A DNA stretch of 20,098 bases from Methylothermaceae bacterium (GTDB lineage Bacteria; Pseudomonadota; Gammaproteobacteria; Methylococcales; Methylothermaceae), in assembly GCA_027024125.1 (NCBI GenBank), contig JALVSV010000057.1:1-20098 (forward strand), read 5' to 3'. Under the pieces are notes generated by a model that did no database searches, was not told the DNA's origin, and saw only the letters and a list, made by a program, of their open reading frames with translations. Positions within the stretch are counted from its first letter, which is position 1. Each line of letters starts with the position of its first letter. The position numbers were made by a program, and so were the translations under genes. Positions 7,760-14,869 of the stretch are shown here, one piece after another.

Positions 7760-8387
7760 ACAAAAATATCTGCTTCCCACACCGGGTGGAGCCTTTTATG
7801 CCGTTGCCGATTCCATGGTCAATCCACCAAGAAGGTTCCTTCGCCATTTGCTGAGTTATTCCCAGACCCCGAGGATGAACCCCGAGACGTTGAACCAATG
7901 GGCCGGCGAAACAGACCTGGAGAGTTCACAGGAGGTGCTGCGCCGTATTCAGTCAAAGCGATGGGTGCAACTGCTTGATCAGCCTATGGATGTTTTGCAA
8001 GAACCGCTTGAGGATATTCTTCCTGGCCTGCTGTCGAATCTCTCCGAGAATGGCAAGGCATTGCTGGCCGACCAGCAGGGTTTCTATCTGGGAAGCAGCG
8101 GTTTCCCTCATGAATCTGCAGAAGAGCTTGCTGCTTTGAGCGCCGATCTCATGAATCTCCAGCAGCGTCACCGGGGGTTGTTGCTCAACAATCTGAATTT
8201 GGGCAGTCAGGCGTGGGGGGTGGTGGATGCAGGCGGCCATACGCGCCTCGGTATATGGCCTTTGTACATAGGTAAACAGTGCTTTGCCTTGGTGATGACC
8301 GGCATCCCCCATTTCAACCATCCAAGTTTCGTTCATCTGGTATGGACGTTGATGACCCGGTATGCACCGACTCCGTTGACTACATGA
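7737..8387 (+). CDS. Divergent Roadblock-like regulator with winged-helix N-terminus
   Basis: The 216-residue protein starts at ATG 7737, inside the 3' end of the GTPase gene, behind a strong GGAGG site. Residues about 15-75 (GAFYAVADSM, PPRRFLRHLLSY, LNQWAGETDLES and the RIQSKRWVQLL helix) look like a winged helix. Residues about 95-205 have the alternating pattern of a Roadblock/LC7 fold: ILPGLLSNLSENGKALLADQ, then SADLMNLQQRH, then GIWPLYIGKQCFALVMTG. The sequence is far from classical MglB, so I give the fold as likely, not certain. The overlap with the GTPase gene suggests matched expression and direct partnership. With the canonical Roadblock protein encoded next, the two could form a heteromeric regulator. 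Confidence 0.72.
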   Translation: MSDSQFHEQKYLLPTPGGAFYAVADSMVNPPRRFLRHLLSYSQTPRMNPETLNQWAGETDLESSQEVLRRIQSKRWVQLLDQPMDVLQEPLEDILPGLLSNLSENGKALLADQQGFYLGSSGFPHESAEELAALSADLMNLQQRHRGLLLNNLNLGSQAWGVVDAGGHTRLGIWPLYIGKQCFALVMTGIPHFNHPSFVHLVWTLMTRYAPTPLTT

Positions 8388-8418
8388 CTTGATGAAAATG
8401 ACTTAGGAGGTAAAAAAC

Positions 8419-8781
8419 ATGCGTGCGGAAATGTTGACATCCATCTTGAACGAATTGAATGGCACTTCAGCCGATATCGAGGCCTCTGGGGTAATCTCCA
8501 CCGATGGTCTCATGATGGCAGCGGTTCTTCCCGCCACCATGGATGAGGACAGGGTGGGAGCAATGAGTGCGGCAATGCTTTCGTTGGGAGACCGCACCTC
8601 TCAAGAACTGGCGAGAGGAGAATTGGAGCAGGTACTGATCAAAGGCAATCAAGGTTATGTACTGATGACCCATGCGGGCCAGGAGGCGGTACTGACAGTT
8701 TTGGCAAAACCCCAGGCCAAATTGGGATTGATCTTTCTTGATGTCAAACGTGCGGCGGAGAACATTTCCAAGCTGATATAA
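8419..8781 (+). CDS. Roadblock/LC7 domain protein (MglB-like)
   Basis: The protein is a 120-residue single Roadblock/LC7 domain. The fold is readable in order: helix LTSILNELNGTSADIEASGV, strands ISTDGLMMAAVLP, helix VGAMSAAMLSLGDRTSQELA, then LEQVLIKGNQGYVLMTHAG, QEAVLTVLAKP and the final helix DVKRAAENISKLI. This is the classic MglB-type arrangement. Such proteins dimerise and stimulate or recruit small Ras-like GTPases; the partner here should be the GTPase at 7190-7759. The start at ATG 8419 has an excellent AGGAGGT site seven bases upstream. It lies 31 bp after the preceding gene and 24 bp before the PAS gene. Confidence 0.9.
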   Translation: MRAEMLTSILNELNGTSADIEASGVISTDGLMMAAVLPATMDEDRVGAMSAAMLSLGDRTSQELARGELEQVLIKGNQGYVLMTHAGQEAVLTVLAKPQAKLGLIFLDVKRAAENISKLI

Positions 8782-8805
8782 CTTTATCACTCAAGGAGGT
8801 CGCAC

Positions 8806-9306
8806 ATGATCAGCGATATGAATCCGGAGGGCATCGTCGGTGAATACAGTGAGTCCATCATCCAACTTTATGAGATTGGCCCCCGCAAGGTCCTGGTGAC
8901 CAATAACGAAGTCCCCTATCCCGATGGTCGCCTGATTGTCTCTAGGACCGATACCAAAGGAATCATCACCCACGTCAATCGATCGTTCGTGGAAATGTCT
9001 GGCTATAGCGAAGAGGAATTGGTTGGAGCACCCCACTCAATTTTGCGCCATCCCGACATGCCCAGAGCCGCTTTCAAGGATCTCTGGGATACCATCACAG
9101 AAGGCAGGATATGGCAGGGATATGTCAAGAATCTACGTAAGGATGGTGGCTTCTATTGGGTCAAGGCCACGGTGATCCCCAATATCAGAAAGGGCCGGAT
9201 TGTGGGATATACTTCGGTCAGGCGCAAGCCCGATCGTCGCAGGGTCGAGGAGTGTATTCCTCTGTATGCCTCCATGAAGAAAAAAGAGCAGGAGGGAAGC
9301 CAGTGA
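8806..9306 (+). CDS. Stand-alone Aer-type PAS sensor protein
   Basis: This is a 166-residue protein with one PAS domain (about 40-145) of the aerotaxis-receptor (Aer) type. The match to E. coli Aer is visible: VNRSFVEMSGYSEEEL, then LRHPDMPRAAFKDLW, W103 in GRIWQGYVKN, N109, GFYWVKA and GYTSVRRKP. Arg81, His82, Asp84, Trp103 and Asn109 align with residues tied to FAD binding or signalling in Aer, so an FAD redox sensor is likely. There is no HAMP, membrane anchor or chemotaxis transducer domain; only a short charged tail follows. It cannot signal to CheA the way Aer does. The start has AAGGAGGT upstream. The stop overlaps the next start as GTGA. It probably reports redox or energy state to the GTPase/Roadblock pathway (inference). 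Confidence 0.87.
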   Translation: MISDMNPEGIVGEYSESIIQLYEIGPRKVLVTNNEVPYPDGRLIVSRTDTKGIITHVNRSFVEMSGYSEEELVGAPHSILRHPDMPRAAFKDLWDTITEGRIWQGYVKNLRKDGGFYWVKATVIPNIRKGRIVGYTSVRRKPDRRRVEECIPLYASMKKKEQEGSQ

Positions 9307-10058
9307 GTTACAAGTTCACCGTGAGTCCGGATTTCAGCCCCGATTACCTTTCCGGATGGTTCATTTTCAATACCTGGCTGCAACGCGCCCTAGGTCGATC
9401 TTTTCATCTGGAAATGATGGACAATTTCCAGCAATTGCACCAAGCGATCGATGAAGACCGGATCGATTTGATCTACGCCAATCCCTATGATGCATCCATG
9501 CTGGTGCGCGACAAAGGTTTTGTCCCCCTGGTGAAACCAAGAGGGGGCGCTGATGAAGCAGTGATTGCAGTCAGAGCCGACAGTGACGTCGATGCTGTGG
9601 AATCGTTATTTCCAGGGATCAAGGTGGCCAGTACCGATGATCCCGATGTCCATCTGATGGGTATGATCATGCTTGAACCTGCCGGACTCAGCCATGACAG
9701 CATGGAAATCAAGCAATGCGACAACTATGTTTTAGTCGCGAAAGCGCTGTTGAAAGGAGAGTGTGAAACGGGGATCTTCCTGGACAAAGCCTTCGATGAA
9801 CTCAGTCGACCTATTCAAAGCCAGTTGCGTGCGTTGGTGCGTAGTGAAATTCAAGTCATACATCATTCCTTGATGGCAGGGCCCCGTTTACAGGCGGAAG
9901 TCGGAAACCTGCGCCGTGTTCTGTCTACCATGGAAATTGATCCCAAAGGACAGGGTGTATTGGAAGGATTGGGGGTGTCCGGTTGGGATTTGGTTGATGA
10001 AGAAGAGACCGAGTTCATGATCGATTTGATGGAAACCCTGACTTACAGCCCTGATTGA
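9303..10058 (+). CDS. Cytoplasmic PhnD-like substrate-binding-fold protein
   Basis: This 251-residue protein resembles PhnD/phosphonate-type periplasmic binding proteins. It has an N-terminal KFTVSPDFSPDYLSGWF segment, then LHQAIDEDRIDLIYANPYDA (the family's 'DLVxANPxxA'-like strand), VIAVRADSDVDAV, IKVASTDDPDVH and KALLKGECETGIFLDKAFDE. Unlike transporter-linked members it has no signal peptide or lipobox: the GTG start at 9303 leads directly into the first beta strand. That start has an AGGAGGG site and overlaps the PAS stop by 4 nt. No ABC permease or ATPase is nearby. It is therefore likely an intracellular ligand sensor for the cassette. The ligand is unknown. The gene ends two bases before the convergent transporter gene. 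Confidence 0.8.
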   Translation: MSYKFTVSPDFSPDYLSGWFIFNTWLQRALGRSFHLEMMDNFQQLHQAIDEDRIDLIYANPYDASMLVRDKGFVPLVKPRGGADEAVIAVRADSDVDAVESLFPGIKVASTDDPDVHLMGMIMLEPAGLSHDSMEIKQCDNYVLVAKALLKGECETGIFLDKAFDELSRPIQSQLRALVRSEIQVIHHSLMAGPRLQAEVGNLRRVLSTMEIDPKGQGVLEGLGVSGWDLVDEEETEFMIDLMETLTYSPD

Positions 10059-10060
10059 AC

Positions 10061-10969
10061 TCAATCTTTGTTGTCCAATTCCATAAAGCACCAGCGGACT
10101 TCAGGAACGGTTCGTTTGATTCTTTCTTCAAGCGAGTTGATGTTAGGAATTACCTCGCCGACTCGGAGTTCCTCCGACATACCGATTTTCGCAGCGACCA
10201 TGATATCCGGCCCAAATTGAAGCGTGATCAGATTCCATAATTTCGTCACATTCGGATCCTCGTTGATGACCTTTTTGATCACCATTTCCAGTTCAGGTTC
10301 TGCCGAGCGTCCTACCAACAAGGTTTTGATATGGGAGGCTACGAATACCGAGACTGCCACAAGCACTGCGCCAATGGCAATGGACCCCAGAGCGTCATAA
10401 ACGGTATCGCCGGTTGTGGTGGCCAAACCCAGGCCAATCAGGGCAAAGGTTAGACCCACCAAGGCAGCGATGTCTTCCCCAAGTACCACCACCAATTCCG
10501 CATTGCGGGTGGTCTTTAGCCAGTCCCAAAGTGATCTGTCGCCTCGCAAGGGAGTGATCTGGGCAATGCAACCTCTCAGGCTGAGGGCCTCCAGGATGAC
10601 CGAGACCGCCAGAACCACCAGCCCCACCGAGGGTTGGTGCAAAGGCTCACTGCTTGACAATTTGTGCCAACCTTCATAAATGGAAAACAGTCCGCCAACG
10701 CTGAACAGCAAGATGGCTACGATAAAACTCCAGAAATAGCTCAACTTGCCGTAGGCCATGGGATGTTCTGCATCAGCCGGCCTTTGCGACTGATGAATTC
10801 CAAGATACAGTAGCATCTGGTTGCCACAATCGGCAAAAGAATGGATGGCTTCAGCCGTCATACTGCCTGAACCGGTAAAAAAGGCAGCCCATGTCTTGGC
10901 CAAAGCGATACCCAGATTGGCTAGAAATGCGTAAAGAATGGCCTTGTGGCTGTTTGAAGACGAACTCAT
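10061..10969 (-). CDS. Cation diffusion facilitator family transporter (SLC30A9-like)
   Basis: This is a 302-residue inner-membrane cation/proton antiporter of the cation diffusion facilitator family. About six membrane helices occupy residues 10-215. Helix 2 carries the metal site HSFAD (His43, Asp47) followed by Asn50. The conserved HPMAYGKLSYFWSFI loop before helix 3 is of the SLC30A9/ZnT9 type. The second site in helix 5 reads LGEDIAALVG, with Glu-Asp instead of the usual His/Asp-x3-Asp, as in that subgroup. A cytoplasmic C-terminal domain (about 225-302) ends in VRWCFMELDNKD. Zinc, manganese, iron or cobalt cannot be separated from sequence alone. It is monocistronic and convergent with the signalling cassette, with no room for a separate terminator. 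The ATG at 10969 gives a normal short N-terminal tail. Confidence 0.9.
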   Translation of the reverse strand: MSSSSNSHKAILYAFLANLGIALAKTWAAFFTGSGSMTAEAIHSFADCGNQMLLYLGIHQSQRPADAEHPMAYGKLSYFWSFIVAILLFSVGGLFSIYEGWHKLSSSEPLHQPSVGLVVLAVSVILEALSLRGCIAQITPLRGDRSLWDWLKTTRNAELVVVLGEDIAALVGLTFALIGLGLATTTGDTVYDALGSIAIGAVLVAVSVFVASHIKTLLVGRSAEPELEMVIKKVINEDPNVTKLWNLITLQFGPDIMVAAKIGMSEELRVGEVIPNINSLEERIKRTVPEVRWCFMELDNKD

Positions 10970-11149
10970 GATTGATTCTTGAATTTTTTATGGATGACAG
11001 AGTCCAAATTGACGAATTATTTTTGCTTTTGAGGCAATATTTGCCCTAAAATCGGCCAACTATAGTAAGTTTGCCCCGTACAGGGTGACGAGGGATACTC
11101 CGTTGCCTCTTTCTATGGACATCGATTGACAGGAACTACCTAAATCATT

Positions 11150-12577
11150 ATGCAGGCAAGTCAAATATACGTACAGAATCTGGAGAAACATCTGGCTGAA
11201 GAGAATCCATTGTTGGTGGATGTGGCCAAGAATTTCCAGACCCTCGACAATGTTGCAAACGACCTTGGATTGCTCAGACCCGAACAGTCCACGGCCAGGC
11301 AGATTCCTTGGTGGCCTTTGATATCCATTTTGGGACTGTTTTCTGCCGGGAAATCCACTTTCATCAATCATTTTCTAGGACAAAAAGTCCAAAGATCGGG
11401 TGTTCAGGCGGTCGACGACAAGTTTACCGTATTGTGTTACAGCCCTGATAGCGAAGTGAAGACCTTACCCGGTCTGGCACTGGACGTCGACCCCAGATTC
11501 CCCTTCTACCAGATCAGCCAGGAGATTGAAGAGGCGATCGAAGGCGAGGGCAAGCGCATCAACGCTTATCTGCAGCTGAAGACCTGCAACAGTGAGAACC
11601 TCAAGGGAAAAATCCTGATCGATTCTCCGGGTTTCGATGCCGATGCCCAAAGAAGTGCGACATTGAGGATCACCAAACACATCATCGACGTGTCGGACCT
11701 GGTGCTGATCTTTTTCGATGCCAGGCGTCCCGAGCCCGGTGCCATGCGAGATACCCTGGAATATCTGGTGAAGACCTCCGTCGATCGCTACGATTCGGAA
11801 AAATTCATCTATATTCTCAACCAGATCGACGTGACGGCCCGCGAGGACAGCTTGGCCGAAGTGGTCGCTGCATGGAAGAGCGCCATGGCAGAAAAGGGGC
11901 TCAATGTCACTCACTTCTATACTATCTATGCGCCGGACGTCGAAGTAAAGGCCGAGCACGAATATGTCAAGCAGCGTCTGGAGGCTCGAAGGAACCGCGA
12001 CTTGGCGGAAATCCATAAGCGTATGAAGCAGGTGGAGGTGAAACGTGCTTACCGGATTCTCAACACCTTGGACCTGACCACCAAGGAGCTCAAGGACCAG
12101 GCCATTCCGATACTGATGAAGGCTCTCATGGGTTGGCGTAACTGGACCTTGCGGCTGGATACATTTGTCTTTGCGGTTTTGGTTGCGGGCATCGTCTATG
12201 CGGGTCTGATCACCGGCTTTCTGTTCAACCCCCTGGCTGATGCCATCGCAGTGGGCGCAGGAATGGTGGTCCTGATGCTGTTTCACATGATCGTTTCCAG
12301 CCTGTTCAAGATGTATTACCGTAGCTGGTTGACCAAACGCCAGAAACAACTGGGGTTACGCTTCAACCTGGTGCGCGCTTTCAATCAATGTGCAAATTGG
12401 CGTCTTTATGCCACAGGCAAGGTCAAAGGCTGGAGTGAAAAGGTGCGTAAGGAACTGGATGACATCATCAATCGTGCGGATATCCTCATCCAGCGCCTGA
12501 ACGACCAGATGACCAACCCTTCCGGAAAACCGGAAGAGCTCAAAAAACCCCAAGTGGTGGAAGAAGCCGTTTCTTGA
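11150..12577 (+). CDS. Dynamin/EHD-like large GTPase with C-terminal membrane hairpin
   Basis: This is a 475-residue dynamin-superfamily GTPase. The P-loop is GLFSAGKST (62-70), the G2 region includes DDKFTVL, G3 is DSPG (158-161) and G4 is NQID (224-227). Helical stalk segments surround the G domain (10-45, 265-335). Two adjacent membrane helices, about 337-358 and 363-385, form a hairpin that anchors the protein in the inner membrane, followed by a basic helical tail. The overall layout is EHD/bacterial-dynamin-like; such proteins remodel or tether membranes. Bacterial dynamins often occur as pairs, but this one stands alone. ATG 11150 has only a weak ribosome site. TATAGT at 11061-11066 is a possible -10 with no good -35. 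The 3' end runs into a repeat element and a terminator. Confidence 0.87.
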   Translation: MQASQIYVQNLEKHLAEENPLLVDVAKNFQTLDNVANDLGLLRPEQSTARQIPWWPLISILGLFSAGKSTFINHFLGQKVQRSGVQAVDDKFTVLCYSPDSEVKTLPGLALDVDPRFPFYQISQEIEEAIEGEGKRINAYLQLKTCNSENLKGKILIDSPGFDADAQRSATLRITKHIIDVSDLVLIFFDARRPEPGAMRDTLEYLVKTSVDRYDSEKFIYILNQIDVTAREDSLAEVVAAWKSAMAEKGLNVTHFYTIYAPDVEVKAEHEYVKQRLEARRNRDLAEIHKRMKQVEVKRAYRILNTLDLTTKELKDQAIPILMKALMGWRNWTLRLDTFVFAVLVAGIVYAGLITGFLFNPLADAIAVGAGMVVLMLFHMIVSSLFKMYYRSWLTKRQKQLGLRFNLVRAFNQCANWRLYATGKVKGWSEKVRKELDDIINRADILIQRLNDQMTNPSGKPEELKKPQVVEEAVS

Positions 12578-12635
12578 CGGACAACAATTGATCAAAAGGA
12601 CTTCAGGGCAGGCTCCGTCTCCTATTCAGGCCGGG

Positions 12636-12729
12636 GCAGGTGTTCCGCTTCGAAAAACGCCGTGAATACTTCCCTGTAGGCTCCACGCCGGCCTCCCTGC
12701 CGGCGAGGCTTTCGAATCAGACCACCTGC
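12636..12729. repeat. 94-bp intergenic element with long inverted ends (REP/MITE-like)
   Basis: The ends are inverted copies: GCAGGTG (12636-12642), 6 nt, TTCGAAA (12649-12655) on the left, and TTTCGAA (12710-12716), 6 nt, CACCTGC (12723-12729) on the right. An inner perfect hairpin, CGCCGGC-CTCCCT-GCCGGCG, lies at 12686-12705. There is no coding capacity and no T-run. An 11-bp direct repeat, GGACTTCAGGG, occurs on both sides at 12598-12608 and 12771-12781, but not immediately next to the ends. The design fits a non-autonomous repetitive extragenic element. The motifs CCGCTTCGAA and GGCGAGGC recur in the ftsK-trxB gap. Confidence 0.6.
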
Positions 12730-12779
12730 TCCTGCAATCAATCGTTTGCATGTTTAAATGACGTTGTCCTGGACTTCAG

Positions 12780-12810
12780 GGGCCGCAAATTTGCGGCCCT
12801 TTTTATTTAT
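12780..12810 (+). terminator. Intrinsic terminator after the dynamin-like gene
   Basis: GGGCCGCAAATTTGCGGCCC (12780-12799) is a perfect palindrome giving an 8-bp GC-rich stem with an AATT loop. It is followed on the plus strand by TTTTTATTTAT. The orientation serves plus-strand transcription from the dynamin-like gene about 200 bp upstream. It ends one base before the pfp stop codon. No T-run follows on the minus strand, so it is a poor terminator for pfp. Confidence 0.85.
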
Positions 12811-12811
12811 G

Positions 12812-14074
12812 TTAGATTTCGAAGGTGGTCTCCAGCTTTCTGGCGACAGAAAGGTTTTTGAGGCGTATATATCCTGGCAGGCCATCGACATAAGGGGGAT
12901 AGGCCTCGCCAAAAGTCAATGGGCGTAGATAGTGTTGGCAGGCTTCAGTGATACCGAAACCATCTTCGCTGATGAACCCTTCGGGCATCTTTTTTTCCAC
13001 GTTGGCGATTTTCTCCAGAGGGGCGCGGTCTATCTTCCACTCATAAGGTTCGTCCGATACCCGAACGATCACGGGCATGATGGCATTTTCACCCGCGATG
13101 GCCATTTCCACTGCAGCCTTGCCGACACCATAGGCCTGTTCCATGTCGACTTCGGAAGCGATATGTCTTGCCGATCGCTGAAGATAGTCGGCCACCGCCC
13201 AGTGGCAGCGAAATCCCAATTCGTTATAAACCATTCTGGCAACGACAGGAGCGACGCCCCCAAGTTGGGTGTGGCCGAAGGCATCCTTGTACCCTGCGTC
13301 CGCAAGGAACCCGCCATCTGGATTCTTCACTCCCTCAGATACCACGACCGAACAATAACCGTGTTTCTCCACGGTCTCCCTGACCCTTTTCAGAAACTGC
13401 TGCTGATCGAATGGAATCTCAGGAAACAGGATGATGACCGGAATCGCCAACGCTTGTGACGATGCCAGTCCTCCGGATGCGGCGATCCAGCCTGCATGAC
13501 GCCCCATTACCTCGAAGACGAACACCCTGGTGGAAGTAGCGCTCATGGAGGCAACATCCAGGCTGGCTTCGAGGGTCGAAAGGGCGACATATTTTGCAGC
13601 CGAACCAAATCCTGGACAGTTGTCGGTGATGGGCAGATCGTTATCTACCGTTTTGGGAATGTGAATGGCGCGAATCGGGTACCCCAAAGTCTCTGATAAC
13701 TGGGATATCTTGTGACAGGTGTCTGCGGAATCGTTACCTCCATTGTAAAAAAAATACCCTATGTCATGGGCACGGAAGACTTCGATCAAGCGCTCGTATT
13801 CGGCACGGTTCTCTTCCAAGCCTTTCAGCTTGTAACGACAAGAACCAAATGCAGCTCCAGGGGTGTAACGTAATGCCGCAATGGCCTGTTGTGACTCCTG
13901 ACTGGTATCGATGAGGTCTTCGGTCAACGCACCCACAATACCATTTCTGCCAGCGTAGACCGTGCCGATCTGGTCTGGAAAACGGCGTGCCGTTTCAATG
14001 ACCCCACAGGCAGAAGCGTTGATGACTGCAGTGACACCACCGGATTGAGCATAGAAAGCGTTTTTGGCTGTCAT
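12812..14074 (-). CDS. pfp: Pyrophosphate-dependent 6-phosphofructokinase
   Basis: This 420-residue enzyme interconverts fructose 6-phosphate and fructose 1,6-bisphosphate, using PPi as the phosphoryl donor. Donor choice is visible in two places. GGNDS (112-116) has Asp where ATP-dependent PFK has Gly104. PKTVDND (140-146) has Lys where ATP enzymes have Gly124. Both changes mark PPi enzymes. The catalytic TVDND Asp is present, and the substrate motif MGRHAGW follows. The reaction is reversible, so it can serve glycolysis, gluconeogenesis or, in autotrophs and methylotrophs, sugar-phosphate cycles. The ATG has an AGGAAAA ribosome site and sits 12 bp after the bpt stop, making pfp the last gene of trxB-aat-bpt-pfp. 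In Pseudomonas the gene after bpt is infA, so pfp is a lineage-specific arrival here. Confidence 0.92.
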   Translation of the reverse strand: MTAKNAFYAQSGGVTAVINASACGVIETARRFPDQIGTVYAGRNGIVGALTEDLIDTSQESQQAIAALRYTPGAAFGSCRYKLKGLEENRAEYERLIEVFRAHDIGYFFYNGGNDSADTCHKISQLSETLGYPIRAIHIPKTVDNDLPITDNCPGFGSAAKYVALSTLEASLDVASMSATSTRVFVFEVMGRHAGWIAASGGLASSQALAIPVIILFPEIPFDQQQFLKRVRETVEKHGYCSVVVSEGVKNPDGGFLADAGYKDAFGHTQLGGVAPVVARMVYNELGFRCHWAVADYLQRSARHIASEVDMEQAYGVGKAAVEMAIAGENAIMPVIVRVSDEPYEWKIDRAPLEKIANVEKKMPEGFISEDGFGITEACQHYLRPLTFGEAYPPYVDGLPGYIRLKNLSVARKLETTFEI

Positions 14075-14086
14075 TGTGTTTTCCTA

Positions 14087-14869
14087 TCAGGGTTCTTCGG
14101 AAGAAAAAGGGATAGAGCTGGTTCGTTGGTGCTGAGAATCGATGTAATGTCTCATCTGTTGATTTCTATCCCCTTGGCCGGAAAGCCAATACCCGTCCTT
14201 GAAGATCTCCAAAGGACGAAAATTGGTTTTGTAGCTCATTTTGGCACAATTTTCGATCCAATAACCCAGGTATAAATACTGAAGTTCCAATCTTCTTACC
14301 GCTTCTATTTCAGCCAGAATGGCGAAGGTCCCAAGACCACGCCTGCTTTGGTTGGGATCGAAAAAGGTATAGACCGCCGACAACCCATCCTCAAGCAGAT
14401 CGGCCACCGCCACCGCCAGCAGGGCTTTCCCGAGCCGAAACTCATAAAACAGGGTTTCACACCATGGGCAGGTTATGAAATCAAGATAGTCCTCAGGACT
14501 GGAGTCCACCATATTGCCATCTTGATGACGCGCCTGGAGATAACGGATATAGAGATCGTAATGTTCCTGGTAAAACTCCGGCGAGCGGGCGATCACCTTC
14601 AAATCCTGGTTGCGGTGCCAGGTTCTCTTCTGACACCGCTTAGGGATGAAACGGTCCACAGGTATCCGTGCCGGTATACATGCATGACAGCTGGAACAAT
14701 GTGGGCGGTAGATCAGGCAGCCGCTGCGCCTGAACCCCTGAGCCACCAGTTGGCTATACGTATGGATGGTGAGCGTCTGGTCAGGGGAGAGAAACAAAAA
14801 CTGGGAGATTTCCCCTGACAGATAATCACAGGGATGAGACTGGCTGAGAAAGATTTCGGGAATATTCAT
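14087..14869 (-). CDS. bpt: Aspartate/glutamate leucyltransferase (bacterial ATE-like)
   Basis: Bpt transfers leucine from Leu-tRNA to proteins with N-terminal Asp or Glu, creating ClpS/ClpAP N-degrons. The 260-residue protein has the ATE N-terminal signature: GFRRSG, Cys51, YRPHCSSCHACIPARIPV with Cys58, Cys61 and Cys64. The ATE C-terminal acyltransferase half follows (SAVYTFFDP, RRGLGTFAILAEI, YLYLGYWI, CAKMSYKTNFRPLE). The open frame runs further upstream, but ATG 14869 overlaps the aat stop as ATGA and gives the family start. Coupled translation with aat is likely, and the two transferases complete the tertiary and secondary branches of the same N-degron pathway. It lies 12 bp before pfp. 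Confidence 0.94.
   Translation of the reverse strand: MNIPEIFLSQSHPCDYLSGEISQFLFLSPDQTLTIHTYSQLVAQGFRRSGCLIYRPHCSSCHACIPARIPVDRFIPKRCQKRTWHRNQDLKVIARSPEFYQEHYDLYIRYLQARHQDGNMVDSSPEDYLDFITCPWCETLFYEFRLGKALLAVAVADLLEDGLSAVYTFFDPNQSRRGLGTFAILAEIEAVRRLELQYLYLGYWIENCAKMSYKTNFRPLEIFKDGYWLSGQGDRNQQMRHYIDSQHQRTSSIPFSSEEP

Noticed and set aside
11126..11154. Perfect -35 box TTGACA with a 17-bp spacer before the dynamin-like gene
   Set aside because: The -10 position would be TATGCA overlapping the ATG start, so transcription would begin inside the gene. Treated as chance.
11465..12349. 294-codon open frame on the minus strand
   Set aside because: It is the antisense shadow of the dynamin-like gene, rich in His/Gln/Asp, with no recognisable domain.
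12686..12705. GC-rich hairpin as a terminator for the dynamin-like gene
   Set aside because: No T-run follows on either strand. The true terminator is the palindrome with T-run at 12780-12810.
12932..13459. 175-codon open frame on the plus strand
   Set aside because: It is antisense to pfp, whose catalytic motifs are intact; the frame has no domain features.
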